This document shows positions 43,608-52,183 of a DNA stretch of 64,000 nucleotides, piece after piece. The translations under genes and the position numbers were made by a program. How positions within the stretch are numbered: position 1 is the stretch's first letter; each line of letters opens with the position of its first letter. The notes under the pieces are model-generated. The model did not search any database and was not told the origin of the DNA. It saw nothing but the letters and a program-made list of their open reading frames with translations. Origin of the DNA: Mycolicibacterium duvalii (GTDB lineage: Bacteria; Actinomycetota; Actinomycetes; Mycobacteriales; Mycobacteriaceae); the NCBI RefSeq assembly GCF_010726645.1, contig NZ_AP022563.1, forward strand, positions 310,001 through 374,000, read 5' to 3'.

Positions 43608-44975
43608 ATGCCAGCAACCCGCCCCGGAGATTGGCTCGACCCCGATTCCGGTCTGGGTATGGGCTTGGACGATGTCGAGCCCGGCACCTTCAACTCGACG
43701 ATCCCCACCGACCGGTACACGTGTCCGGACTATGCGGCACGCGAACGGGACGCGATCTGGATGCGGACCTGGCAGATCGCGGGACGCGTCGAGGACCTGC
43801 CGAAGCCGGGGGACTGGAAGAAGTACGACATTCTGGACCAGTCGTTTCTGATCGTGCGCGGCAAAGACGACGTGCTGCGCGGCTTCGTCAACGCATGTCG
43901 GCACCGGGGTAACGCGTTGTGCATCGCCGAAACGGGCAACGCCAAGCGCGGATTCCTGTGCCAGTACCACCTCTGGTCCTATGACCTCGAAGGCCGGCTG
44001 AAGGGGTTGTTACGGGAAAACCTCGCCGGGCCGATCGACAAGGCCGAGAACTCGCTTCTCGCGGCTTCGGTGGACACCTTCGCCGGCTTCATCTTCCTCA
44101 ACCCCGATCCCGAGGCGGTGTCGCTGCGCGACTACCTCGGCGCCGACGTCGTCGAGTTACTCGAGCCCTACAACATCGAGAAGTTCACGACCGTCATGGA
44201 CGTCACCGAGGCGATCGAGTGCAATTGGAAAGTCGTGATGGACGCCTTCGAGGAGGGCTACCACATCAACGGCATCCACCCGCAGTTGCTGCAGGTGCTG
44301 CACATCAATCCGAAGACAGCCCGATACCGGTTCTTCGAGAACCACAGTGTCGCAATGGCTCCCTTCGAGGTGACGGGCGCCGGCGCGCAGGAGCAGGTGG
44401 AAGGAATGCTGGCTCTCCCGGAAACCTTCCCGGGGACTGTCGCGGTCATCCCGCGATTCCAGGAACTCCTTGCGCCCTATCAGGACGAGGACGGCAAGGT
44501 GACGTTCCCGGATGACGTCACCCCGCGCGCTCTACTGCAGCAGGCCACGCGCGAAGTGCTGACGGGTATGGGGCTCGACGTCAGCGGACTGACCGACAGC
44601 CAGATGGTCGACAACCAGGGCTGGGTGCTGTTCCCCAACTACTTCATGACCGTGCGCGCCGGCGAATGTCACGTCATCATGTCGCGGCCGCACCCCGACG
44701 GGGACCCCAACCGCTGCATCTGGCACGTGGCGAGCTACATGTATGTGCCCGAAGATTTCCGTGACGCGGTCCGGGCCGAACCGATCGTGGTGGATACCCC
44801 CGGAAGTCACAAGTACTTCGAAGCACTGCAGCAGGACTACGAGCAGATGCCCCGCCAGCAGAAAGGTCTGCGCAATGACCGCCTCGACCACATGTCGCTG
44901 GTCAAAGAGGAGGTTGTGATCGCCCACTTCCACTCCGTGGTGGACCGCTTCATGGGCGATCCGGTCAGCCGCTGA
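43608..44975 (+). CDS. Rieske non-heme iron oxygenase, alpha subunit
   Basis: 455 residues. The Rieske 2Fe-2S ligands are C97, H99, C118 and H121 (CRH, then CQYH, 18 residues between H99 and C118). The mononuclear iron site is NWKVVMDAFEEGYHINGIHP with the two His. This is a ring-hydroxylating or related oxygenase; the later FPNYFMTVRAGECHVIMSRPHPDGDPNRCIWHV fits the substrate domain. The ATG has AGAGGAGG nine bases upstream; TTG one codon earlier is possible. It heads an operon with a SnoaL-like protein and an SDR. No ferredoxin or reductase gene is nearby. Substrate unknown. Confidence 0.9.
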   Translation: MPATRPGDWLDPDSGLGMGLDDVEPGTFNSTIPTDRYTCPDYAARERDAIWMRTWQIAGRVEDLPKPGDWKKYDILDQSFLIVRGKDDVLRGFVNACRHRGNALCIAETGNAKRGFLCQYHLWSYDLEGRLKGLLRENLAGPIDKAENSLLAASVDTFAGFIFLNPDPEAVSLRDYLGADVVELLEPYNIEKFTTVMDVTEAIECNWKVVMDAFEEGYHINGIHPQLLQVLHINPKTARYRFFENHSVAMAPFEVTGAGAQEQVEGMLALPETFPGTVAVIPRFQELLAPYQDEDGKVTFPDDVTPRALLQQATREVLTGMGLDVSGLTDSQMVDNQGWVLFPNYFMTVRAGECHVIMSRPHPDGDPNRCIWHVASYMYVPEDFRDAVRAEPIVVDTPGSHKYFEALQQDYEQMPRQQKGLRNDRLDHMSLVKEEVVIAHFHSVVDRFMGDPVSR

Positions 44976-45016
44976 CCTGAAATCTGTCAACTCTGATCGC
45001 CGGACAAGGGACATAC

Positions 45017-45493
45017 GTGAACATCGACAGCGACACAATCTCCATCGACCAGGCCATCGGCAGCGCCACCGGACGGGCACGAAAAGTGCTGGAGTACAGC
45101 CAGACGATGGGTCGCCTGGTGAAAAGCGCCAAGGAGCCGGGGTTCTCGGTGCACAGCTGGGCGCCGCTGGCCGAGTTGATCGAGACCGACGGCTTCGTCC
45201 GCATCGGACCGTTCAAAGAAGTCCAGAACTGGGCCGAGTACACCGAGTTCCTGACCAGCTGGGCCACCTCCTCGGACTGGGACTGCGTGTTCAAGCGCGT
45301 CAGCGAGGCCGACGACATCGTCTTCCTCGAACTCGAGGAACACAGCCGTATCGGTGATTTCAGCAGTGTGGTCAACAGCGTCTCCGTCTATGAGTTCAAT
45401 GCCGACGATCAGATCACCTACGTCGCGGTGTATCTGCAGATGCAGCTGCCCGACTCGGCGCCGCTGCCCAGCTTCGACGGTGGCCACGAGTGA
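45017..45493 (+). CDS. SnoaL/NTF2-like small protein of the Rieske operon
   Basis: 158 residues. WDCVFKRVSEADDIVFLELEEHSRIGDFSSVVNSVSVYEFNADDQITYVAVYLQMQL is the long beta-sheet half of the NTF2-like cone fold. Such proteins act as isomerases, dehydratases or binding subunits; beta subunits of ring-hydroxylating oxygenases share the fold, so it could be a short partner of the Rieske protein. The GTG start is the only sensible one; its ribosome binding site is weak. It lies 41 bases after the Rieske gene and 45 before the SDR. Confidence 0.7.
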   Translation: MNIDSDTISIDQAIGSATGRARKVLEYSQTMGRLVKSAKEPGFSVHSWAPLAELIETDGFVRIGPFKEVQNWAEYTEFLTSWATSSDWDCVFKRVSEADDIVFLELEEHSRIGDFSSVVNSVSVYEFNADDQITYVAVYLQMQLPDSAPLPSFDGGHE

Positions 45494-45538
45494 CGGTCCG
45501 GCGCGTTCAGATCTCGTTCTCGGAGGAGCCCGCGACCG

Positions 45539-46294
45539 ATGCCGTTTGACGACACCACCGCCCTCGTCACCGGTGGTGCGGCGGGCCTCGGGTTGGCCAT
45601 CACCGAGGCGCTGGCCGCGCGCGGTGCCAAAGTGGCGATATTCGACATCGCCGGCGACCTGATCGATGCCCAGGTCGAGCGGTTACGGCAGGACGGCCTC
45701 AAGGTGGCCGGCTACGTCGTCGACGTCTCGGACCGTCAGGAGGTCGAATCCGCTGTCGCACAGGTCCGGGCCGATCTCGGCCCGGTCCTGATGTTGGTCA
45801 ACAACGCCGGGATCGAGCAGTTCGGTAAGTTCGCCGAGATCACCGACGAGCAGTGGGACCGCGTGATGGCGGTCAACCTGCGCGGTCCGTTCATCTGCAC
45901 CCAGGTGGTGCTGCCCGACATGCTCGAGGCGCAGTGGGGACGCATCGTCAACATTTCGTCGTCGAGCGCCCAGGGCGGGCAGTCGCGGATGGCCGCCTAT
46001 GTCAGCTCCAAGGCCGGCGTGATCGGGTTCACCAAGAGCCTGGCGCTGGAACTGGGGCCGAAGGGCATCACCGTCAACACGATTCCGCCCGGTATGGTGG
46101 TGACCCCGATGCTGGAGAAGGCGATCGAGGAGGGGCGCTTCACCGCCTCACTGGAGCACTTCGCCAGCATTACGCCGGTGCGCCGCGCGGGTCGCCCCGA
46201 AGACATTGCCAACGCGACGATCTTCCTGTGCCAGGACGGGTCCGACTACATCACCGGGCAGATCCTTCCCGTCAACGGCGGTCGCCGTACCTGA
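45539..46294 (+). CDS. Short-chain dehydrogenase/reductase
   Basis: 251 residues, classical SDR. Cofactor loop TGGAAGLGLAI (about residues 11-21) with Asp36 (FDIAG) favouring NAD(H). NNAGIEQFG, the catalytic Ser in NISSSSAQ, and YVSSKAG with the YxxxK pair are all intact; SDYITGQILPVNGGRR closes the protein. GGAGG precedes the ATG by nine bases. In this operon it probably oxidises the alcohol or dihydrodiol made by the Rieske oxygenase, by analogy with aromatic degradation routes. Confidence 0.88.
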   Translation: MPFDDTTALVTGGAAGLGLAITEALAARGAKVAIFDIAGDLIDAQVERLRQDGLKVAGYVVDVSDRQEVESAVAQVRADLGPVLMLVNNAGIEQFGKFAEITDEQWDRVMAVNLRGPFICTQVVLPDMLEAQWGRIVNISSSSAQGGQSRMAAYVSSKAGVIGFTKSLALELGPKGITVNTIPPGMVVTPMLEKAIEEGRFTASLEHFASITPVRRAGRPEDIANATIFLCQDGSDYITGQILPVNGGRRT

Positions 46295-46323
46295 GTCGAG
46301 CCGTGGCCGGCCCGGCTGTGCCC

Positions 46324-46329
46324 TACACT
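46324..46329 (+). promoter_or_regulatory. -10 element of the glutaminase gene, predicts a leaderless mRNA
   Basis: TACACT stands seven bases before the ATG, with no Shine-Dalgarno between them. The glutaminase gene therefore has its own promoter and is not just the last gene of the Rieske operon. No clear -35 is visible. Confidence 0.5.
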
Positions 46330-46336
46330 CGCGCCT

Positions 46337-47620
46337 ATGGCCGAGCTGGTGCAGCGGTACTTGGACCACATCCTGGCCGAGCACACCGAGGTCGCGGACG
46401 GAGCCTTGGCCGACTACATTCCCGAGCTCGCCGCAGTGGACCCCGAGGGTTTCGCGCTCTCGTTGACCATGGCAGATGGCTACACCTACGAATCCGGCGA
46501 CGCCGCCTGCGAATTCACCATTCAGTCGATTTCCAAGCCGTTCACCTACGCCTTGGCGCTCGACCAGATCGGTTGTGCAGCGGTGGATGCCGCGATCGGC
46601 GTCGAACCCTCCGGTGAGGCGTTCAACGAGATCAGCGTCGACAGTGCCACCAAGATGCCGAAGAATCCGATGATCAACGCGGGGGCGATCGCTGCGGTGT
46701 CGCTCATTCCGGCATCGTCACCCGACGCGCGTTTCGCTCTGATCCGGGACTTCTATTCGGATTTCGTCGGCCGTCGCCTCGAACTCGACGACGAGGTCTA
46801 CCGGTCCGAGAAGGCGACCGGGAGCCGTAATCGCGCCATCGGATACATGTTGCAGAGCTTCGGGGTTCTCGACGACGACCCCGACGAGGTCCTCGACGTC
46901 TACTATCGGCAGTGCTCGCTGCGGGTGACGGCCACCGACCTGGCGACGATGGGTGCGACGCTGGCCCGCGGGGGCGTCCATCCCCGGCTCGGGCGGGTCA
47001 CCACTGCCACCGTGATCAAGCGCACGCTGTCGGTGATGGTGACGTGCGGGATGTACGACGCCGCAGGCGACTGGGTCAGCGCGGTGGGGTTGCCGGCCAA
47101 GAGCGGCGTCGGTGGCGGGATCGTCGCGGTGCTGCCGGGCCAGCTCGGAATCGGCGTGTACTCACCGAGACTCGACCGCAACGGCAGCAGTGTGCGCGGA
47201 GTCCGGGTGTGTCGCAGCCTCTCCGAGCAACTCGGTCTGCATTTCCTCACGGTGCGCCGTGATTCGCTCGCGACTCTGCGCAACGTCTACGAACCGCAGG
47301 AGCGGGTCCGGGTGTACGAGGTACACGGCGATCTGCTGTTCAGCGGAGCCGAGCAGGTGGTTCGCATCGTCGAGGGGGAATGCGACCTGTTCGACGTCGC
47401 CGTCCTGGACGTATCGCGGGTCGACGACATCGACGAAGCCGCCCGTTCGATGCTGGCCGCGCTGGGCACACAACTGCGCGCGAGCGGCAGGCAGGGATTT
47501 CTCGTCGACCCGGACGCCGCGGTGATCCGCGCGGACAACGACCAGGGAGCCGGCCGGTTCTCCGGCGTCGACGACGCGCTTGCCGCAGCCCGGGAATGGA
47601 CACGCGACCGCAGCCTCTGA
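46337..47620 (+). CDS. glsA: Glutaminase with C-terminal STAS domain
   Basis: 427 residues. Residues about 1-305 are the serine-dependent beta-lactamase-like glutaminase: the nucleophile is in EFTIQSISKPFTYALAL (SxxK), and MPKNPMINAGAIA, EKATGSRNRAIGYMLQSFG, CGMYDAAGDW and LPAKSGVGGGIVAVLPGQLGIGVYSP are the other family signatures. Hydrolyses glutamine to glutamate and ammonia. Residues about 325-420 (VYEVHGDLLFSGAEQVVRIV, VAVLDVSRVDDIDEAARSML) form a STAS domain like those in anti-sigma antagonists and SulP transporters, suggesting regulation by binding. The start is supported by the close -10 element. Confidence 0.9.
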   Translation: MAELVQRYLDHILAEHTEVADGALADYIPELAAVDPEGFALSLTMADGYTYESGDAACEFTIQSISKPFTYALALDQIGCAAVDAAIGVEPSGEAFNEISVDSATKMPKNPMINAGAIAAVSLIPASSPDARFALIRDFYSDFVGRRLELDDEVYRSEKATGSRNRAIGYMLQSFGVLDDDPDEVLDVYYRQCSLRVTATDLATMGATLARGGVHPRLGRVTTATVIKRTLSVMVTCGMYDAAGDWVSAVGLPAKSGVGGGIVAVLPGQLGIGVYSPRLDRNGSSVRGVRVCRSLSEQLGLHFLTVRRDSLATLRNVYEPQERVRVYEVHGDLLFSGAEQVVRIVEGECDLFDVAVLDVSRVDDIDEAARSMLAALGTQLRASGRQGFLVDPDAAVIRADNDQGAGRFSGVDDALAAAREWTRDRSL

Positions 47621-47633
47621 GCACGCCGCGGCA

Positions 47634-48566
47634 TCAGGCGCCCCGGTGCACCGGCCCGAGGCATTCGGCGATCTGTTGCACCACCGATTCGACGTCGGCG
47701 AGGCGAGCGCCCAAGCGCTCGGGTGCCCATGCCAGCGCAATATCGGCTGGGCCCCAGGTGGTCTCGTCGATCGGGATCAGTTTGAACTCCGGAGGCGAGA
47801 AGATCCTGCCGATGAACGACTCGGGCGCGTAGCTGACCACGGCCACGAGATGGCGGTTGAACACCTGGGTGGCCATCTCGACCTCTCCGCCCCGCTGGTT
47901 GGTGCTGCGCACGATGCGGTGGATCCCTCTGCGGTTCAAGCGACGGGTGAGTCCGGCCAGCACCACGGGGTTGGGCCGGGCGACGTCGATGACCACCTCG
48001 CGATCACGCAGCTCCTCGATCGCCACGATGTCTCTGGCAGCCAACGGATCATCGAAGCGCACCGCGATCGCGCCCTGGTAGCTGGCGACCACCTGGTGGC
48101 GCAGCCGTTTGTCCGAGGCCGGAAGGTGGATCAGCCCAAGTTCGGCCTGGCCGGCGATCAGTTCGGCCGAAACCTCGGCGGCGGACCCGGGCACGCTGAA
48201 TTCCGTCGGCGTCGGCAGCCCGGCCAGCGCGGTCTCCAACTGGCTCAGCAGGTCCGACGGCGCATAGGCCGTGGCGCTGAGCCGAATCGGTGCCAGACCC
48301 TGCACACCCCGCAGCGCCAATGCTTTGAAGTCCTCGACCTGGCCCAGGATCTCGCGGGCGGGCCCGATCAGCCGTTCACCGAGCGGGCTCAGGCGCACCT
48401 CGTGATACCCGCGTTCGAACAGCGCTCCACCGACCTCCTTTTCGAGCAGCTTGATCTGCTTGCTCAACGGCGGCGGGGTGATCATCAACTTGTCGGCGGC
48501 GCGTTTGAAGTGCAGTTCGTCGGCGACTGCGACGAAATACCGGAGCCTGGTGAAGTCGATGTCCAT
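47634..48566 (-). CDS. LysR-family transcriptional regulator
   Basis: 310 residues. The N-terminal helix-turn-helix is FTRLRYFVAVADELHFKRAADKLMITPPPLSKQIKLLEKEVGGALFER, and the rest is the periplasmic-binding-protein-like sensor domain. The ATG at MDIDFTRLRYF is the usual LysR start. It lies 67 bases after the tandem CoA-transferase gene, in the same direction, so it is probably the last gene of that operon rather than divergent as many LysR genes are. It ends tail-to-tail with glsA, 13 bases away. The inducer is unknown, possibly an intermediate of the acyl-CoA pathway next to it. Confidence 0.88.
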   Translation of the reverse strand: MDIDFTRLRYFVAVADELHFKRAADKLMITPPPLSKQIKLLEKEVGGALFERGYHEVRLSPLGERLIGPAREILGQVEDFKALALRGVQGLAPIRLSATAYAPSDLLSQLETALAGLPTPTEFSVPGSAAEVSAELIAGQAELGLIHLPASDKRLRHQVVASYQGAIAVRFDDPLAARDIVAIEELRDREVVIDVARPNPVVLAGLTRRLNRRGIHRIVRSTNQRGGEVEMATQVFNRHLVAVVSYAPESFIGRIFSPPEFKLIPIDETTWGPADIALAWAPERLGARLADVESVVQQIAECLGPVHRGA

Positions 48567-48633
48567 TCCTGCCGCACTCGGATGTCGTGGCGGTGCCACC
48601 CCCGCATGCTACGAGATCGACACGGCGGCCCGG

Positions 48634-50985
48634 TCACGCCTTCGGGGGGTTGTCCACCTGCGGTGTCTCCAACACGCCCCGCTCATGGAGCGCCGCGATC
48701 TCGGCGGCGTCGAGACCGAGCAATTCCGCGGCGATCTCGGCGGTCTGCTCGCCGAGTAGCGGAGCCTGCCCGAGCGGCGGATCTGCGACGTGATCGCAGT
48801 GGATCTGAACGTTCTCCATCATGAACGGCTCCGCTGCGTGGGGATGCAGCTCTTCGCGGAACGCGCGCCGCTGCTCGTAGTAGCCCCAGGCCGGGACCTC
48901 CGGAGCGTGCAGTGCGGCACCCGCGGGCACACCGGCCGCCTGCAGGGTCTCCATCGCCTCGACGGCTGACCGCGTGCTCGCCCACTCCTCGACGGCGTCC
49001 TCGAGTCGGCCGTCGTCGTCCTGTGTGACGCCCACGACCCCGCGCAACGCACGACGGTCGTCGGAGTCGCGGACGGTGATCGCGACCCAACTGTCGTCAC
49101 CGGCGGCGGGAAACAGACGCCACGGCCCGTGCTGGGTGTCGGCGACGCGGGTGTGACCACGGCGTTCCAATGCATCGGCGGCGATGTCGGCGGCGAGGTG
49201 GCTGAGCATGACCTCAGCCTGGGAAATGCTGGCCGCCCCGCCGGTCCCGGTACGCTCTCGGCGCAACAGCAGCGCCAGCGCGGACAGTGCGCCGATACGG
49301 GCGGCGACGTGGTCGGGGTAGACGGTGATGGTGTCGCAGAAGGTCTCCGCCTCACCGGGGTAGACCCAGAGGTTGGTGAAGCCGACCGCGGCACGCACCA
49401 GTGGCCCGTAGCCCAGGCGTTTGGCCCATGGCCCGGTAGGCCCGAATGCGGAGCTGTCGACGACCACGATCTCGGGGTTGATGTGTCGCAGCGTGGCGTA
49501 GTCCATGCCCAGTGCTTCGGCCACTCCCGGCTTGTAGTTGGTCAGCACGACGTCGGAGAGCTTCACCAGCCGGTGGGCCAGTTCTCTGCCCTCCTCGGCG
49601 CGGAGATCCAACCCGATCGAACGTTTGTTGCGGTGACCGGCCGCGAACGGCTGGGTCATCGTGGTCGGCTTGCCGACCCGTAACCCGTCGGGGTGGGCCG
49701 AATGCTCGATCTTGATCACGTCGGCGCCCAAATCGCCGAACAAGCGGGCGGTGTCGGCGCCCACCACGATGACGCCGAGGTCGAGGACCCGCAGGCCTTC
49801 CAGCGGCAGACCCTGGCCCCGGCGCTGCCGACCCGTCAGCAGCGGGGCGTGGGACGGCCGGGGTCGGGGTGCATGCCCGGCGGTCAGCGCGCTCGCGCGG
49901 TGACCGTCGATCTCGGCGACACCTGCGGGCACCGGGCCGACCACACCGGGCGCCAGTTCCACGTCGCGGAAGAAGCCGCGCGCGGCGAAGTGATCGGCGT
50001 TCAACGCCTCCGACAGCGTCAGCACCGCGGCCGTCGGTACCCCGTGGGCCTGGCCCTGCGCTTCCAGCTCCGACCGGGTCTTGTCGGCGCAGAATGCCTC
50101 GATGGCGTCCAGCAGGTGCGGCGAATGGAAGCGTTTGCCCAGTTTGTCGTAGCTGGGGTCGGCGAACTCCTCGGGCCGGCCCATCCACTCGAACATGCCC
50201 CGCCATTGCCGCTTGGCCAGGATGCAGATCCGGACGTGACCGTCCTTGCAGGCGATGATCGGGTAGCGCTGGCGTTCGGCGTTCCAGTCGCGGCGCTGCG
50301 CGCTGAGCGCGACCCCCGCCGACGCACTGCCGGCGGTGCCGAAGGGTGGGTCCAGGGTCTGCATGGCGCCGTCGAGAACCGAGAAATCGATCAGATCGCC
50401 CTCGCCGGTGCGCAGCCGGTCCAGGTACACGGCGACGGTCATCACCGCCGCCTGCGCCGCTGCGACCTGGTAGGGCAGCTCCGCCGGCGGCACCAACGGT
50501 TCCCGCCCGGGGATGCCCGACCGGGTCAGCTCGCTGGTCAGCGCGTGCAGCACCGGGGTGGTGGCCTGCCAGTGCCGGTACTCGTTGTCTCGGCCGAAAT
50601 CGCTGATCGACAACACCACCAGCTCCGGATGCCGGGAGCGGATGCTGCGCACCGACAGGGCCGCCTCGGCCGGCGACCCGGGACGGCTGCTCTCGACGAG
50701 AATGTCGGTGCCGGCAAGCATCTCGTCGAAGCGTTTCCTGTCGGCCTCGGCAGCCAAATCGATGTCGACGGTGGCCAGTCCGTGGCGGTCGATTGCCGTC
50801 TGAATCGGAACATCGTCGACGACCGGGCCGAGGACGCTGTCGTCGGTGATGCCGGCCAATCGCACCACGGTCACGTGCGCGCCGAGGTCGGCCAACAGGC
50901 GCCCCACAGCGGTCATCGGGCCCGACGTCAGGTCCAGGATCTCCACGCCGGCCAAGGGGGGATCGTAGGTGGCGGTGTCAGACAT
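48634..50985 (-). CDS. Tandem CaiB/BaiF type III CoA-transferase
   Basis: 783 residues, about twice a single CaiB/BaiF protein. First copy: LAGVEILDLTSGPMTAVGRLLADLGAHVTVVRL to about residue 375. Second copy: LEGLRVLDLGVIVVGADTARLFGDLGADVIKIEHSAHPDGLRVG, about 390 to the end. Family members move CoA between carboxylic acids through an aspartyl-CoA. In the second copy the expected Asp is D558 (VYPDHVAARIGALSAL). At the matching place in the first copy (PYQVAAAQAAVMTV) it is missing. So one half is probably catalytic and the other structural. The ATG has no strong ribosome binding site; the acyl-CoA dehydrogenase upstream ends three bases before it. Confidence 0.88.
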   Translation of the reverse strand: MSDTATYDPPLAGVEILDLTSGPMTAVGRLLADLGAHVTVVRLAGITDDSVLGPVVDDVPIQTAIDRHGLATVDIDLAAEADRKRFDEMLAGTDILVESSRPGSPAEAALSVRSIRSRHPELVVLSISDFGRDNEYRHWQATTPVLHALTSELTRSGIPGREPLVPPAELPYQVAAAQAAVMTVAVYLDRLRTGEGDLIDFSVLDGAMQTLDPPFGTAGSASAGVALSAQRRDWNAERQRYPIIACKDGHVRICILAKRQWRGMFEWMGRPEEFADPSYDKLGKRFHSPHLLDAIEAFCADKTRSELEAQGQAHGVPTAAVLTLSEALNADHFAARGFFRDVELAPGVVGPVPAGVAEIDGHRASALTAGHAPRPRPSHAPLLTGRQRRGQGLPLEGLRVLDLGVIVVGADTARLFGDLGADVIKIEHSAHPDGLRVGKPTTMTQPFAAGHRNKRSIGLDLRAEEGRELAHRLVKLSDVVLTNYKPGVAEALGMDYATLRHINPEIVVVDSSAFGPTGPWAKRLGYGPLVRAAVGFTNLWVYPGEAETFCDTITVYPDHVAARIGALSALALLLRRERTGTGGAASISQAEVMLSHLAADIAADALERRGHTRVADTQHGPWRLFPAAGDDSWVAITVRDSDDRRALRGVVGVTQDDDGRLEDAVEEWASTRSAVEAMETLQAAGVPAGAALHAPEVPAWGYYEQRRAFREELHPHAAEPFMMENVQIHCDHVADPPLGQAPLLGEQTAEIAAELLGLDAAEIAALHERGVLETPQVDNPPKA

Positions 50986-50988
50986 CGA

Positions 50989-52182
50989 TCAGCTCCGACG
51001 GGCCTGACGGAACGGGATGTCGCGGTCGGCCTCGGGTTCCTTCGGCAGTCCGAGGACCCGTTCACCGATGATGTTGCGCTGGATCTGGTCGGTGCCGCCT
51101 CCTATCGAGGTGAAGAACGCGTTGAGCGTCAGGAAGTTCACGTCGTCGGCCTCGGGATTGTCGGGTCCCGACAGCAGCGCCTTCGCGCCGATGATCTGGG
51201 TCTTCATCGCCGCCTCGGTATGCAGGATCCGTGACATCGCCAGCTTGCCGAGCGACATGATCGAGCTCGAGGTGCCCTGCGACGCCGAGGCTTTCGCGCG
51301 GGCGTTGTTGAGCCGGTTGAGCTCGCGCATCGCCAGCACCCCGGCCAGGGGGTAGCGGACGGCCGGGTCGTCGAGCACGCCATGCTCTCGAGCGAGGTCG
51401 ATCAGGCTGTCGGCCTTGCGGTTACGTGAGCCGCGGCCGCTGTCGCCCATGATCGAACGCTCATAGGCCAGCGCGATCTGCAGCGCTCGCCAACCGTTGC
51501 CCTCGCCCCCGAGGAGGTAGTCATCGGAGACGGTGGCATCGGAGATGAACACCTCGTTGAAGTGTGATTCGCCAGTGATCTGCACCAACGGGCGCACCTC
51601 GACTCCGGCCTGCTTCATCGGCATGATGAACAGGCTGAGGCCCTTGTGCTTGGGGACGTCCCAGTCGGTGCGGGCCAGCAGCAGCGCGTAGTCGGCGGTC
51701 TGCGCGCCGGAGGTCCAGACCTTCTGGCCGTTGACCACCCAGTGGTCGCCGTCGCGGACTGCGGTGGTGCGCACACCGGCGAGGTCGGACCCCGCTCCCG
51801 GCTCGCTGTAGAGCAGGCAGGTGCGGGACCGTTCGACCAGAAAGTCGCGCAGCAGATCTCGCTTGATCTTCTCGGTGCCGAGCGCGAGCACGGTGTTGGC
51901 CGGGATGTTGTATTTGTCCTGGCGGGATCCCGGCGCCTTGGCCGCGGCGAACTCCTGGCCGATGACGTTGGCCAGCTTGTTGGGGTATCCGCGCCCGAAC
52001 CACTCCGACGGATAGGTCGGCACCGCGTATCCGGCGTCGAGCACCTTCTCCAGCCAGGCAATCCGCTCCGGCGAGGACACCCAGGGGTCGGTGTTCTTCG
52101 GCAGCGGCCGATAGTTGTCCCGCAGCCATTCCCGGACTTCGTCGCGGAGTTCGTCAGCGTTGGGCAGATCATCCGGCGTCAT
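50989..52182 (-). CDS. Acyl-CoA dehydrogenase, catalytic partner
   Basis: 397 residues. Flavoenzyme of the FadE family: YSEPGAGSDLAGVRTTAVRDGDHWVVNGQKVWTSGAQ (FAD/substrate), LQIALAYERSIMG with Glu241 as likely catalytic base, and the C-terminal FAD signature IGGGTDQIQRNIIGERVLG, where the other usual Glu position is Gly. The ATG lies two bases after the stop of the preceding dehydrogenase gene, with AAAGGTG upstream. The close pairing suggests a mixed alpha2beta2 enzyme like the FadE pairs that act on steroid side chains in mycobacteria. Substrate unknown. Confidence 0.88.
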   Translation of the reverse strand: MTPDDLPNADELRDEVREWLRDNYRPLPKNTDPWVSSPERIAWLEKVLDAGYAVPTYPSEWFGRGYPNKLANVIGQEFAAAKAPGSRQDKYNIPANTVLALGTEKIKRDLLRDFLVERSRTCLLYSEPGAGSDLAGVRTTAVRDGDHWVVNGQKVWTSGAQTADYALLLARTDWDVPKHKGLSLFIMPMKQAGVEVRPLVQITGESHFNEVFISDATVSDDYLLGGEGNGWRALQIALAYERSIMGDSGRGSRNRKADSLIDLAREHGVLDDPAVRYPLAGVLAMRELNRLNNARAKASASQGTSSSIMSLGKLAMSRILHTEAAMKTQIIGAKALLSGPDNPEADDVNFLTLNAFFTSIGGGTDQIQRNIIGERVLGLPKEPEADRDIPFRQARRS

Positions 52183-52183
52183 G

